Below are positions 25,540 through 35,832 of a stretch of 64,000 nucleotides of DNA, piece after piece; position 1 is the stretch's first letter; the number at the start of each line of letters is the position of its first letter. The DNA comes from Nostoc parmelioides FACHB-3921 (GTDB taxonomy: Bacteria; Cyanobacteriota; Cyanobacteriia; Cyanobacteriales; Nostocaceae): positions 165,870 through 229,869 of the forward strand of contig NZ_JACJQL010000004.1 in the NCBI RefSeq assembly GCF_014696625.1, read 5' to 3'. The position numbers and the translations under genes are program-made. The notes under the pieces were generated by a model, which did not search any database, was not told the origin of the DNA, and saw nothing but the letters and a program-made list of their open reading frames with translations.

Positions 25540-27396
25540 ATGAATCAGTTTCTATTTGCAACAAGTTGGTGTGTGCCTTTTTACAGCTTACTAGGCGCAC
25601 TGTTGACATTACCTTGGGGAATAGGAATAATTCGACGTACTGGGCCTAGGCCTGCGGCGTATTTTAACTTGTTGACTACCATTGTGGGCTTTGCTCATAG
25701 CCTATGGGTATTTAAGGATATTTGGAGCAGAGAACAAGAAAATTTCGTGATTACTTGGTTTCAAGCTGCGGATTTAAACTTATCCTTTGCGTTGGAACTC
25801 TCACCTGTCAGTATTGGAGCGACCGTATTAATTACAGGGCTGAGTCTGTTAGCGCAAATTTATGCCTTGGGTTACATGGAGAAAGACTGGTCATTGGCGC
25901 GTTTTTTCGGTCTGCTTGGCTTTTTTGAGGCAGCACTGAGTGGTTTAGCTATTAGTGACTCTTTATTTCTCAGCTATGGACTATTGGAAATATTGACGCT
26001 TTCCACTTACCTACTTGTAGGGTTTTGGTACGCTCAACCGTTAGTGGTAACTGCTGCACGAGATGCTTTTTGGACAAAGCGCGTGGGTGACTTGTTGCTG
26101 TTGATGGCTGTTGTCACACTTTCCACCTTAGCAGGTAGTTTAAACTTTTCGGATTTGTATGAGTGGGTACAAACTGCGAATTTAGACCCTGTAGCGGCAA
26201 CATTGTTGTGTTTAGGGTTGATTGCAGGCCCGGCTGGTAAATGCGCTCAGTTTCCCCTGCATTTGTGGTTAGATGAGGCGATGGAAGGGCCTAACCCAGC
26301 GTCTGTGATGCGGAACTCACTGGTGGTTGCTGGTGGTGCTTATCTATTATACAAACTGCAACCAATTTTAATTCTGTCGCCCGTGGCTTTGAATGCCCTG
26401 ATTATAATCGGTGGGGTGACAGCAATTGGAGCTAGTTTGGTTTCTATTGCCCAGACTGATATTAAGCGGGCGTTGTCTCATTCCACCAGTGCATACATGG
26501 GGCTGGTGTTTCTGGCGGTGGGTTTAGAACAGGGTGGTGTAGCTTTGATGCTGTTGTTGACTCATGCGATCGCCAAAGCATTACTATTTATGAGTTCGGG
26601 TTCTATCATATTCACCACCCATAGTCAAGACTTGACAGAAATGGGTGGTTTGTGGTCGCGGATGCCAGCCACCACTACCGCTTTTGTAGTTGGTTCCGCC
26701 GGGATGGTGACACTGTTACCACTAGGTAGCTTTTGGGCGATGTTGTCTTGGGCTGACGGTTTGGTAAGAGTTAGCCCTTGGGTAATTGGAGTTTTGATTC
26801 TAGTCAATGGTTTGACGGCTTTGAACTTGACGCGGGTATTTAGACTGGCATTTTGGGGTAAACCGCAGCAGAAAACCCGCCGTGCGCCAGAGGTTGGCTG
26901 GACAATGGCTTTCCCAATGGTGACACTAACAATCTTGAGTTTATTATTACCCCTGATGTTACAGCAGTGGTACTTGTTACCGGCTTGGGAAAGTATTGAC
27001 TGGTACGTAGTTTTAGTTTTGGTGTCATCTACGGTGGCTGGTGTAGTGATTGGGTCAACGATTCATTTACACAAAGCTTGGTCTCGTTCCACAGTCCTGG
27101 CTTGGAGATTCATACAGGATTTATTGGGTTATGACTTTTACATTGACCGCATTTATCGCCTGACAGTTGTGAGTGCAGTAGCTTTATTGTCGAGGATTTC
27201 GGCTTGGAGCGATCGCTATTTAGTTGATGGTTTAGTGAACTTGGTGGGCTTTGCTACCATTTTCGGCGGACAAGGTTTGAAATATAGCATCTCTGGTCAA
27301 TCTCAAGGATATATGTTGACCATCCTCGCCGTAGTCGGTGCTTTAGGCTTTTTCATTAGCTGGTCATTGGGCTTACTGGATAAATTGCCTTTTTAG
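25540..27396 (+). CDS. ndhF4: NAD(P)H-quinone oxidoreductase subunit NdhF4 (CO2-uptake type)
   Basis: Integral membrane proton-pumping subunit of 618 residues in the specialised NDH-1MS' complex that drives hydration of CO2 to bicarbonate at the thylakoid membrane. About 16 hydrophobic segments are present, with the conserved block GPNPASVMRNSLVVAGGAYLL and a Lys/His-rich central channel region (FPLHLWLDEAMEGP). NdhF4 rather than NdhF3 is chosen because the next genes are ndhD4 and a CupB-type protein and because the unit abuts the ccm cluster. AAGGG precedes the ATG. Confidence 0.9.
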   Translation: MNQFLFATSWCVPFYSLLGALLTLPWGIGIIRRTGPRPAAYFNLLTTIVGFAHSLWVFKDIWSREQENFVITWFQAADLNLSFALELSPVSIGATVLITGLSLLAQIYALGYMEKDWSLARFFGLLGFFEAALSGLAISDSLFLSYGLLEILTLSTYLLVGFWYAQPLVVTAARDAFWTKRVGDLLLLMAVVTLSTLAGSLNFSDLYEWVQTANLDPVAATLLCLGLIAGPAGKCAQFPLHLWLDEAMEGPNPASVMRNSLVVAGGAYLLYKLQPILILSPVALNALIIIGGVTAIGASLVSIAQTDIKRALSHSTSAYMGLVFLAVGLEQGGVALMLLLTHAIAKALLFMSSGSIIFTTHSQDLTEMGGLWSRMPATTTAFVVGSAGMVTLLPLGSFWAMLSWADGLVRVSPWVIGVLILVNGLTALNLTRVFRLAFWGKPQQKTRRAPEVGWTMAFPMVTLTILSLLLPLMLQQWYLLPAWESIDWYVVLVLVSSTVAGVVIGSTIHLHKAWSRSTVLAWRFIQDLLGYDFYIDRIYRLTVVSAVALLSRISAWSDRYLVDGLVNLVGFATIFGGQGLKYSISGQSQGYMLTILAVVGALGFFISWSLGLLDKLPF

Positions 27397-27482
27397 TCAA
27401 CAGTCATCCGTCAACCGTCATCAGTCTTCTTTCACCCCTGCATCTTCTCACTCCCCCATCCCTCATCTCCTCATGATTATCT

Positions 27483-28985
27483 ATGCTTAGTGTCTTAATC
27501 TTTGCCCCATTGTTGGGTGCGCTGCTAATTGGTATCCTCCCCTCTGGTATTAATGGGAGAAGTTCCCGTAACGTGGCATTGATTTTTGCCAGTGTGACTT
27601 TTCTGTGGTCGGTGATACTAGCTAGCCAGTTTCAACCAGGAGAAGTTAACCAGCAGTTTAGTGAGTTCTTACCTTGGATAGATTCCTTAGGATTGAGTTA
27701 TAATCTTGGTGTGGATGGTCTATCTTTGCCGTTGCTGGTGTTGAATGGATTATTAACTGCCATCGCCATCTACAGCAGCGATGAATCCTTGCAGCGTCCT
27801 AAGTTTTATTACTCCTTGATATTGGTGTTGAGTACTGGGGTGGCGGGAGCCTTTCTGGCGCAAGATTTACTACTATTCTTCTTGTTTTACGAGCTGGAAC
27901 TTATTCCCCTGTATCTCTTAATTGCGATTTGGGGTGGTGCCAAACGGGGCTATGCAGCTACGAAATTTTTGATCTACACCGCTTTTTCGGGAATTTTGAT
28001 TTTAGCCAGTTTCTTGGGCATGGTTTGGTTGAGTGGGTCTGGTAGTTTTGCACTATCAACCTTAAATGCTCAGTCTCTCCCCTTAGCAACTCAACTGCTA
28101 CTTCTGGGGGGAATTTTAGTTGGTTTTGGCATCAAAATGCCCTTGGTTCCTTTTCACACTTGGTTGCCAGATGCTCACGTTGAAGCCTCTACACCGATTT
28201 CCGTGTTGCTGGCTGGTGTGCTGTTGAAGTTGGGAACTTATGGCTTGTTGCGGTTTGGGATGAATTTGTTACCAGCAGCCTGGGGGTATTTAGCACCTTG
28301 GTTGGCAGTTTGGGCAGTGGTGAGTGTGTTGTATGGTTCTTCATGTGCGATCGCGCAAACAGACATGAAAAAAATGGTAGCCTACAGTTCAATAGGACAT
28401 ATGGGCTATGTGCTGTTAGCGGCGGCGGCGGCGACACCTTTAAGCACCTTGGGCGCTGTCATGCAAATGATTAGCCACGGTTTAATTTCGGCACTGCTGT
28501 TTTTGTTGGTGGGGGTTGTGTATAAAAAAGCAGGTAGCCGCGATTTAGATGTAATCAGAGGTTTGTTGAATCCAGAACGAGGTATGCCCGTAATTGGTAC
28601 TTTGATGATTGTCGGCGTGATGGCTAGCGCCGGAACTCCGGGGATGGTGGGATTTATCTCCGAATTTATTATATTTAGGGGTTCTTTTGCGGTTTTTCCG
28701 GTGCAAACCCTGTTGTCGATGATTGGTACTGGATTAACGGCGGTTTATTTCTTAATTCTCGTTAATAAAGCATTTTTTGGGCGCTTATCGGCCCAGGTTA
28801 TGAATTTACCACGGATTTATTGGAGCGATCGCGCTCCTGCTTTTATCTTAGCGGTGCTAATTGTGATTTTTGGCATTCAACCTTCTTGGTTAGCTCGTTG
28901 GACTGAACCCACCATTACAGCTATGTTTAGTGTTGAAAGTACGGTGGCAACAGTTTCTTTAGAGAAAGCAAAGGGGAAAAGTTAG
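27483..28985 (+). CDS. ndhD4: NAD(P)H-quinone oxidoreductase subunit NdhD4
   Basis: Antiporter-like membrane subunit of 500 residues with about 14 hydrophobic segments. The family Glu/Lys channel residues appear in FLFYELELIPLYLLI and FGIKMPLVPFHTWLPDAHVEA. It works with NdhF4 and CupB in the NDH-1MS' CO2-uptake complex. It follows ndhF4 by 86 bases, which form a spacer rich in TCA/CTC without a clear terminator. Confidence 0.92.
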   Translation: MLSVLIFAPLLGALLIGILPSGINGRSSRNVALIFASVTFLWSVILASQFQPGEVNQQFSEFLPWIDSLGLSYNLGVDGLSLPLLVLNGLLTAIAIYSSDESLQRPKFYYSLILVLSTGVAGAFLAQDLLLFFLFYELELIPLYLLIAIWGGAKRGYAATKFLIYTAFSGILILASFLGMVWLSGSGSFALSTLNAQSLPLATQLLLLGGILVGFGIKMPLVPFHTWLPDAHVEASTPISVLLAGVLLKLGTYGLLRFGMNLLPAAWGYLAPWLAVWAVVSVLYGSSCAIAQTDMKKMVAYSSIGHMGYVLLAAAAATPLSTLGAVMQMISHGLISALLFLLVGVVYKKAGSRDLDVIRGLLNPERGMPVIGTLMIVGVMASAGTPGMVGFISEFIIFRGSFAVFPVQTLLSMIGTGLTAVYFLILVNKAFFGRLSAQVMNLPRIYWSDRAPAFILAVLIVIFGIQPSWLARWTEPTITAMFSVESTVATVSLEKAKGKS

Positions 28986-28989
28986 TAAT

Positions 28990-29013
28990 GGGTAATTGGT
29001 AATTGGTAATTGA
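28990..29013. repeat. STRR, TAATTGG heptamers
   Basis: Three copies of GGTAATT between ndhD4 and cupB; a two-copy relic of the same unit follows the cupB stop at 30236-30250. Confidence 0.75.
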
Positions 29014-29104
29014 AGTTTACTTACCTTTTACCTATTACTAACATCCAAGAATAATATAAGCCTAAAAACAGAAAGATATTTTTATTTATGACGGAGAAAT
29101 TATC

Positions 29105-30235
29105 ATGGTAAATATTAAAAATAAACCAGCTAATAAACCTTTAGCTGAATATATCGAACGCCTACAACAAGGAGAAGCGTTACTCGTAGATAGTCCCCAA
29201 AATGTGTTAGAAGTGGTGGGCATTCTCAAAAGCTACGGTGTCGTTTTAGATGCTTATTCTAAAAATTTAATTTATATTGCCGAAAATCAATTTTTAGTAT
29301 TTTTCCCATTTTTTAAATATTTTAATGGAGAGTTTTCTTGGGGAAAATTACTCCGTCATTGGTGGCATAACAGAATCAATTTTGAATATGCCGAGTATTG
29401 TATGAAAGCCATGATGTGGCACGGTGGCGGTGGCTTAGACGCATATTTAGATACTGCGGAATTTCAACGCCGAGCAGAAGCCGTTATTCAAGCAAAATTT
29501 GCGAAAAATCCTTTGGTTAAAGGAATCAATCAACTGTTTCCAGATTTTTTAACGGAAAACTTAAGAGTATCTGCTTACTATAGTGGTTTGGGTCAGTTTT
29601 GGCGAGTCATGGCTGATATTTTCCTAGAATTATCAGACCTTTATGACAAAGGTAAAATCCAGACCATTCCCGAAGTTGTAGAGCATATAAAAGCTGGGTT
29701 GGTTGCAGATGCTATGAAGCCAATCACCTACGCGGTGAAAATACAAAATAAAGTCTATGAAATTATTCCTGAAAGTTTAGGTTTGACTTTCTTGGCAGAT
29801 ACAGCAATACCTTATGTAGAAGCCGTATTTTTTAGAGGAACTCCCTTTTTAGGAACAGTTTCCTATAATGCTCAAGCTTATCAAATTCCTCCCGACCAAT
29901 CTCGATTTCAATATGGTGCATTATACGCTGACCCGTTACCTATTGGTGGCGCAGGTATTCCGCCTACCTTGCTGATGCAGGATATGCGTCATTATTTGCC
30001 AGAGTATTTACATAAAATTTATCGCCAAAGTCTCAGGGGTGAGGATGATTTGCTAGTGCAGATTTGTATTACTTTTCAAAAGTCAATGTTTTGCGTTACC
30101 ACAGCCACCATTTTGGGACTGATGCCTTTTCCTTTGGATACGAAAGAATCATCGGAACAGGAAGCTAATCAAATCTATTTTGAAAAGTGGATGGATAGAT
30201 TTGTCACGTCACGCTTGGTTGATGTTAATAAATAA
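29105..30235 (+). CDS. cupB: CO2 hydration protein CupB/ChpX
   Basis: Peripheral subunit of 376 residues bound to the NdhD4/NdhF4 membrane arm; with them it converts CO2 to bicarbonate in the cytosol. Family features seen are the His/Arg-bearing region KLLRHWWHNRINFEYAEY (near residue 90) and the MMWHGGGGLDAYLDTAEF block, likely metal-ligand neighbourhood by comparison with CupA. CupB versus CupA is decided by the ndhF4-ndhD4 context. There is GGAGAAATT before the ATG. Known constitutive low-affinity system in other cyanobacteria. Confidence 0.9.
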   Translation: MVNIKNKPANKPLAEYIERLQQGEALLVDSPQNVLEVVGILKSYGVVLDAYSKNLIYIAENQFLVFFPFFKYFNGEFSWGKLLRHWWHNRINFEYAEYCMKAMMWHGGGGLDAYLDTAEFQRRAEAVIQAKFAKNPLVKGINQLFPDFLTENLRVSAYYSGLGQFWRVMADIFLELSDLYDKGKIQTIPEVVEHIKAGLVADAMKPITYAVKIQNKVYEIIPESLGLTFLADTAIPYVEAVFFRGTPFLGTVSYNAQAYQIPPDQSRFQYGALYADPLPIGGAGIPPTLLMQDMRHYLPEYLHKIYRQSLRGEDDLLVQICITFQKSMFCVTTATILGLMPFPLDTKESSEQEANQIYFEKWMDRFVTSRLVDVNK

Positions 30236-30279
30236 TTGGTAATTGGTAATAATTTTCTTTTCCCATCCCCAATCCCCAA

Positions 30280-33200
30280 TCACAAACCCTGTTGCAATTT
30301 CTTACTTGCAAATTCTCTCACTTGCTCGTCTGGGTCATTTGTGGCGCGATCGCGCAATAATTGTAGAGTCTGGGGATGGTGGGGATATTGTTCAATAATC
30401 GTTTCTAGGGCTAATTGTCGGGGATTAAGTTGAAAGTTGTACTCACGGGTAAAGGGGTCATTGACGGCACAGTTATAAAACACCTCAAATATACTAGGGT
30501 CGTCTTTAAAACTGCGAGTTAATTCTTGCAATGCTGTATGTCGCACATCTAAATGTTGGTCTGTCATCGCCCGTTTTTTCAAAATTGGTAAAGTATCAGG
30601 GTCATCCTGAAAACCCCTAGCTAACTCTTGTAATGCGGCTTGGCGGACGTTGGCATATTTATCTGAGGTGGCACGTTTTTTTAGTATTGGTAGGGTATCT
30701 GAGTCATCTTTAAAACCTCTGGCTAATTCTTGCACCGCCGCCCGGCGGACAGATTCATTATCATCAGTTGTGGCGCGTTGTTTGAGGATAGGGAGGGTAT
30801 CAGGGTCATCTTTAAAACCCCTGGCTAATTCTTGCACAGATGCCCGGCGCACATCTGCGTGTGTATCAACAATAGCTCGCAGTTTGAGGATATGTAGAGT
30901 ATCGGGGTCATCTTTAAAGCCTCTAGCCAATTCTTGCACAGCCGCCCGGCGGACATACTTATCACCATCAATAGTGGCACATTGTTTTAACCAGGAGAGA
31001 GTTTGCGAGTCATCTTTAAAACCCCTGGCTAATTCCTGCACTGCAACCTGGCGGACATCAAAAGACTTGTCAGCGATCGCACTCTGTTTAAGAATAGACA
31101 TAGTATCGGGGTCATCTTTGAAACCCCTGGCTAATTCCTGCACTGCGGCTTGGCGCACATACTCATTTTCATCATGAGCCGCACTCTGTTTGAGAATAGA
31201 TAAAGTATCGGCATCATCTTTAAAAACTTTGGCTAATTCTTGCAATGCAGCTTGACGCACAGTCCAATCATGAGCCGTGGTGCATTGTTTCAGCCAAGGT
31301 AAAATATCGGGACTATCTTTAAAACCCCTAGCTAATTCTTGCACTGCTACTTGTCTGACAGCTCCCGAATTATCCTCTATGGTGCGTTGTTTCAGCCAAG
31401 GTAAAGTATTTGGGTTATCTTTAAAAACCCTAGCTAATTCTTGCACTGCTATTTGCCGGACATATTCATTTTCATCAATAGTTCCGCGTTGTTTGACAAT
31501 GGGCAAAGTATCAGGGTCATCTTTGAAAACCTTTGCTAATTCTTGCACGGCAGCTTGGCGTACAGTTCCATCACTATCGGTAGTCGCACATTTTTTCAAC
31601 CAAGGTAGGGTATCAGGGTCATCTTTGAAACTCCGTGCGAGTTCTTGCAAGGCCACACTCCGCACATATTCCCGTTCATCAGCCGTGGCTAGTTGTTTTA
31701 ACCAAGTCAGCGTTTCTGGGTCATCTTTCCAAGCTGTGGCGACAGATGTCACTGCTTTGGTACGAATTTCTTGGACTAGCTGGGTTTCTTCCTCATCCAA
31801 ATAAGGTTGATAATAGTAGCCCAGGTCATATTTAGTTAATGTTTTGATTTGGTGTAGCAATTTGGTGGCTGTGGATGCTACTAATAAACGATTTCGCACC
31901 TCTGCTAGACATTTAGCAGCAAGAAAAAGATTGATAAACTTTTCCTTTTCACCATTTTGAGCCATTAAATAATCGAGAATCTCACAGACAAACCTTGGCT
32001 CAATCATGCCTGTAATTAGGCGTAATACCTCATGCCATGTTTCGTCTTGCCAGTGTTTGCCAAATACCTCATGATTCAGGTCTTTAATGGAAAGCGTTTG
32101 TGTTTCTTTAAATTGCCAGACAAATTCCCAAGCACAGAAGTATTCTAAAAAAGTCCGGTGGACAAAAGCATAATAATCTGCACCCAAATAAGACAACATA
32201 AAGTTGCGAGTCCGTAATTGATTAATCATGACTCTGGCAACTATGATGGGTTGTTCAAATTCAATATTTTTTAAATAGCGGATTAAAATCTTTTCTAAAT
32301 CGCCCGTACTAATCAAATTTCCAGCCAAACCTTTCTCGCTGGTTTGCATACGGTAGGCGACTTGACGTAACATCGCCTGCTTATCTTTATAGTCAATAGT
32401 TTTTGGGTCTAGGCGGTAATCTTCCACTAAGGCGCGTTCCACATCCCATTGATGCAGTAGTACCCGTGATGCTTGTTCGTACAGGGTGGCTCTATCTCTG
32501 GGCAGTTCTTGATTACGGTTGAGAATGGCCATCATCGTTAATAATAAGGGATTACCTGCCAGTTCGGCGATCGCATGGGATGTATCAATTGCCCTATGCA
32601 GGCGCTCTTTTTTCCGCCTTCTATCCCCCTCATCACAGAAAGTTAATTCATGCCAACGATGGATAAAATCTTGAATTTGTTCTGGTTCTAAATCTTGTAA
32701 CATAAAGTGGCGAAACTCTGCATCTCGCAACCTTTGGGGCTTGTACCCAATCAGGCGAGAAGTGACAATCACGCGCACATCAGGATACTGATTAGTGAAT
32801 CGATGAATATCAGTAATAATATCTTCTCGTTTTCCCGGTTCAAAGACTTCATCTAAGCCATCAAACATCACTAAAGCATTACCAGTCTTTAGTTGTTCAT
32901 GTAGTTTATGTTGATTTAAGTGATGTACTATCCCGCTACTTTTATGAAAGAAATCCATAAAATTACTGCATTCATTATTTTCCCGTCTCCGCATATAAGT
33001 ACGTAGCTCAATTAATAAAGGCAGTGGCTGATAAACGGCATTTCCTAAAGGTGTTTCTGCCCAATTTAAGGCGAGAAATTGTAATAATGTGGATTTTCCT
33101 GAACCTGGGTCGCCTAAAATCACTATATATTGATAATTTTGTTTGTTATTAATAACATCTAATATGGAAAATGTTGGTTGTTCAATATAGACTTGTTTAT

Positions 33201-33993
33201 AATAAGCTAGTTCATCTAGGGAAATATCCTCTACTTGGTTGCTTTCTCGCAATCGTTTTAAATGTTCTTTGGGTAGTTCGTGAACTTGAGGTAAAACCTG
33301 ATGGACTTCCCGCACATTTTGAGCAATAAACATTCGCCATAGCTTCAACTCATTGTAAGCGTAGCCAGTGGTATCGAGACTATCTAATTTCAAGTTACCA
33401 TATCGTTCCCGCAGACCTTCTTGATAACCAAGCAAGTCAAACTCCGTAGGGATGCTAGACATTTGCTGTAGGCTATCTCTCACTTCTTCTAAATGTTGAG
33501 AATCGAAAATTGGGCGTAACTTATCTGATTCTCGAATAATTGCTTTTACTTTCTTGAGATAACGTTTCGCTAGTCTTTCCCAATCAAATGCTTCGGGTAA
33601 AGGTAGTAAATTATCTGCATACCAAGCGGTTACTAGACTCTGATAATCTATAACTTGACAGTCTGGTTGAAAGGGAAGACCAAGAAGATGTTGGAGAGAT
33701 TTATTATGAATAAACTTAGTTAATGGCGGATTGTATTGTTGCAGTTCCGCTTCTTCTAAATCTGCATCTTCTAATTCCTGCTGCATTAACTGCAAAAATT
33801 CCTTCAATGCTTTACCCGCAGCAGTTTCAATATCTTCCTTTTGCAGTTTCTGTAGAATATTATTGGGAACCGCTTTTAATAAGTCCTTAGCCCAGTCCTT
33901 TGCTGCGTCCTTTGCTAAGTCCTCAAAAATAGACTTAAAAGCAAACCCGACAGCTTGAGTTACGCCCCAAACAGCTAACCAATCTAATATCAT
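30280..33993 (-). CDS. NACHT-domain NTPase with HEAT-like repeats (STAND protein, candidate defence sensor)
   Basis: Large protein of 1237 residues. Residues 1-60 form an Ala/Lys/Asp-rich amphipathic region, and a helical part continues to about 280. The NACHT domain (about 290-460) has Walker A GDPGSGKST near 295, Walker B VMFDGLDE near 375, and a TSR arginine motif near 409. A helical winged region follows to about 750. Residues 755-1161 hold twelve 34-residue HEAT-like repeats (consensus FKDDPDTLPILKQRATTD...VRQAAVQELARG), then two diverged units. STAND NTPases of this type oligomerise on ligand sensing, and bacterial NACHT proteins can give phage resistance; that role here is inference. 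There is no recognisable N-terminal effector such as a TIR or nuclease. It converges on cupB. Confidence 0.9.
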   Translation of the reverse strand: MILDWLAVWGVTQAVGFAFKSIFEDLAKDAAKDWAKDLLKAVPNNILQKLQKEDIETAAGKALKEFLQLMQQELEDADLEEAELQQYNPPLTKFIHNKSLQHLLGLPFQPDCQVIDYQSLVTAWYADNLLPLPEAFDWERLAKRYLKKVKAIIRESDKLRPIFDSQHLEEVRDSLQQMSSIPTEFDLLGYQEGLRERYGNLKLDSLDTTGYAYNELKLWRMFIAQNVREVHQVLPQVHELPKEHLKRLRESNQVEDISLDELAYYKQVYIEQPTFSILDVINNKQNYQYIVILGDPGSGKSTLLQFLALNWAETPLGNAVYQPLPLLIELRTYMRRRENNECSNFMDFFHKSSGIVHHLNQHKLHEQLKTGNALVMFDGLDEVFEPGKREDIITDIHRFTNQYPDVRVIVTSRLIGYKPQRLRDAEFRHFMLQDLEPEQIQDFIHRWHELTFCDEGDRRRKKERLHRAIDTSHAIAELAGNPLLLTMMAILNRNQELPRDRATLYEQASRVLLHQWDVERALVEDYRLDPKTIDYKDKQAMLRQVAYRMQTSEKGLAGNLISTGDLEKILIRYLKNIEFEQPIIVARVMINQLRTRNFMLSYLGADYYAFVHRTFLEYFCAWEFVWQFKETQTLSIKDLNHEVFGKHWQDETWHEVLRLITGMIEPRFVCEILDYLMAQNGEKEKFINLFLAAKCLAEVRNRLLVASTATKLLHQIKTLTKYDLGYYYQPYLDEEETQLVQEIRTKAVTSVATAWKDDPETLTWLKQLATADEREYVRSVALQELARSFKDDPDTLPWLKKCATTDSDGTVRQAAVQELAKVFKDDPDTLPIVKQRGTIDENEYVRQIAVQELARVFKDNPNTLPWLKQRTIEDNSGAVRQVAVQELARGFKDSPDILPWLKQCTTAHDWTVRQAALQELAKVFKDDADTLSILKQSAAHDENEYVRQAAVQELARGFKDDPDTMSILKQSAIADKSFDVRQVAVQELARGFKDDSQTLSWLKQCATIDGDKYVRRAAVQELARGFKDDPDTLHILKLRAIVDTHADVRRASVQELARGFKDDPDTLPILKQRATTDDNESVRRAAVQELARGFKDDSDTLPILKKRATSDKYANVRQAALQELARGFQDDPDTLPILKKRAMTDQHLDVRHTALQELTRSFKDDPSIFEVFYNCAVNDPFTREYNFQLNPRQLALETIIEQYPHHPQTLQLLRDRATNDPDEQVREFASKKLQQGL
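30511..31731. repeat. Twelve 102-bp tandem repeats in the NACHT gene
   Basis: The HEAT units repeat at the DNA level with 102-bp period (one unit of 99 bp). High similarity between units points to recent duplication or gene conversion and to likely copy-number change between strains. Confidence 0.9.
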
Positions 33994-34193
33994 ACCCGCG
34001 TTTGCCTAGCGTTAGACTTCGAGTATAGCCATCAACTATGGGAATGGCTGTAGATTTCAGCATATTTGAAGAAATGTGATATGGAACTATTTTTCACAGC
34101 TTGGGGGTTGTTAAAGTTGCTCGACAGTCACTAGAGTAAATAGAGAAGCACACAAAGCATATTTAACATACAGCTAATTAAGCATAATTGCCC

Positions 34194-35558
34194 ATGACCA
34201 CTTCTAACCGCCGCTATCACATTACTACCTTTGGTTGCCAAATGAATAAAGCCGACTCAGAGCGCATGGCTGGCATCTTAGAAGACATGGGCTTTGAGTT
34301 TTCCGAAGATCCCAACAATGCAGATTTAATTCTCTACAATACCTGTACAATTCGGGATAATGCTGAACAGAAAGTTTATTCTTATCTCGGTAGACAAGCC
34401 AAGCGCAAACACGAACAACCAGACTTAACCTTAGTTGTAGCTGGTTGTGTTGCCCAGCAAGAAGGGGAAGCACTACTGCGACGAGTGCCAGAACTAGATT
34501 TAGTCATGGGGCCACAACACGCCAACCGTCTCAAAGATTTGCTGGAGTCAGTGTTCGCTGGTAATCAAGTCGTCGCCACTGAAGCCGTCCATATTATGGA
34601 AGATATCACCCAGGCGCGGCGAGATAGCACCGTGACAGCTTGGGTAAATGTGATTTACGGCTGCAATGAACGCTGTACCTATTGTGTAGTTCCTAACGTG
34701 CGCGGCGTGGAACAGTCCCGTACACCGGAAGCCGTTCGTGCGGAAATGGAAGAATTAGGACGGCTAGGTTACAAAGAAATCACCCTGCTTGGTCAAAATA
34801 TTGACGCTTACGGTAGAGATTTACCGGGGGCGACACCAGAAGGAAGACACCTACACACCTTTACAGACTTACTGTATTACGTCCATGATGTGCCAGGAGT
34901 AGAAAGAATCCGATTTGCTACTAGCCATCCCCGTTATTTTACGGAGAGACTAATTAAAGCTTGTGCAGAGTTACCCAAAGTTTGCGAACACTTCCACATT
35001 CCTTTTCAATCTGGAGATAACCAACTATTAAAAGCAATGGCACGGGGTTACACTCAAGAGAAATATCGCCGGATTATCGACACAATTCGTAGATATATGC
35101 CAGATGCTTCCATTAGTGCCGATGCAATTGTTGGTTTCCCAGGGGAGACAGAGGAACAGTTTGAGAATACGTTGAAATTGGTGGACGATATTGGCTTTGA
35201 CCAATTAAACACAGCCGCCTATTCACCCCGTCCCGGCACACCAGCAGCTTTATGGGAAAATCAACTGAGTGAAGAAACCAAAAGCGATCGCCTACAAAGA
35301 TTAAACCATTTAGTGAACGTGAAAGCAGCCGAGCGATCGCAACGTTACATGGGACGCATCGAGGAAGTTTTAGTAGAAGAACAAAACCCCAAAGATCAAA
35401 CCCAAGTCATGGGACGCACACGCGGTAATCGTCTCACCTTCTTCAAGGGAGATATTAATGAACTCAAAGGGCAATTAGTCAAGGTGAAAATTAACGAAGT
35501 TCGTGCTTTTAGTTTGACTGGTGAAGCGATAGAAGTGCGGCAAGCTATACCAGTTTAA
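34194..35558 (+). CDS. miaB: tRNA-2-methylthio-N6-dimethylallyladenosine synthase
   Basis: Radical SAM methylthiotransferase of 454 residues that adds the 2-methylthio group to i6A37 of tRNAs reading codons starting with U. The N-terminal MTTase domain has its three Cys in [15 protein letters not shown], and VAGCVAQQ. The radical SAM cluster motif is C157-x3-C161-x2-C164 ([10 protein letters not shown]), and a TRAM domain ends the protein. The ATG at 34194 is preferred over an in-frame TTG at 34188. The NxADSERM block supports MiaB over MtaB or RimO. Single gene upstream of a toxin-antitoxin pair. Confidence 0.95.
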   Translation: MTTSNRRYHITTFGCQMNKADSERMAGILEDMGFEFSEDPNNADLILYNTCTIRDNAEQKVYSYLGRQAKRKHEQPDLTLVVAGCVAQQEGEALLRRVPELDLVMGPQHANRLKDLLESVFAGNQVVATEAVHIMEDITQARRDSTVTAWVNVIYGCNERCTYCVVPNVRGVEQSRTPEAVRAEMEELGRLGYKEITLLGQNIDAYGRDLPGATPEGRHLHTFTDLLYYVHDVPGVERIRFATSHPRYFTERLIKACAELPKVCEHFHIPFQSGDNQLLKAMARGYTQEKYRRIIDTIRRYMPDASISADAIVGFPGETEEQFENTLKLVDDIGFDQLNTAAYSPRPGTPAALWENQLSEETKSDRLQRLNHLVNVKAAERSQRYMGRIEEVLVEEQNPKDQTQVMGRTRGNRLTFFKGDINELKGQLVKVKINEVRAFSLTGEAIEVRQAIPV

Positions 35559-35607
35559 ATGAATTTACACCACACTGGAAGTAATTATTTGTGGAGTCTG
35601 AATCTAA

Positions 35608-35832
35608 ATGTCAAACTTGTTGCAAAGAATCACGGTCAACCCTAAACAGTGTGGTGGTCGTCCCTGCATTCGTGGTATGAGAATTAGGGTATCAGATGTA
35701 CTTGATTTGTTGGCTGCGGGACTTAGCTCCGAGCAAATCTTAGCAGAAATGCCCGATTTAGAAATGGATGATTTGAAAGCATCACTCGCCTACGCTGCTC
35801 GTAAATTAAATCATCCCATCCTGACGGCATGA
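35608..35832 (+). CDS. DUF433 antitoxin
   Basis: Small protein of 74 residues of the DUF433 family, with the typical block RITVNPKQCGGRPCIRGMRI, and a HTH-like second half (VSDVLDLLAAGLSSEQILAEMP). DUF433 proteins usually act as the antitoxin and DNA-binding part of a type II module beside a PIN-like DUF5615 protein. The stop codon overlaps the start of the next gene (ATGA), so the two are translationally coupled. Confidence 0.88.
   Translation: MSNLLQRITVNPKQCGGRPCIRGMRIRVSDVLDLLAAGLSSEQILAEMPDLEMDDLKASLAYAARKLNHPILTA

Noticed and set aside
30650..31804. Two 175-residue open frames opposite the NACHT repeats
   Set aside because: They are periodic shadows of the 102-bp repeats on the other strand (Ser/Leu-rich repeats with unnatural composition).
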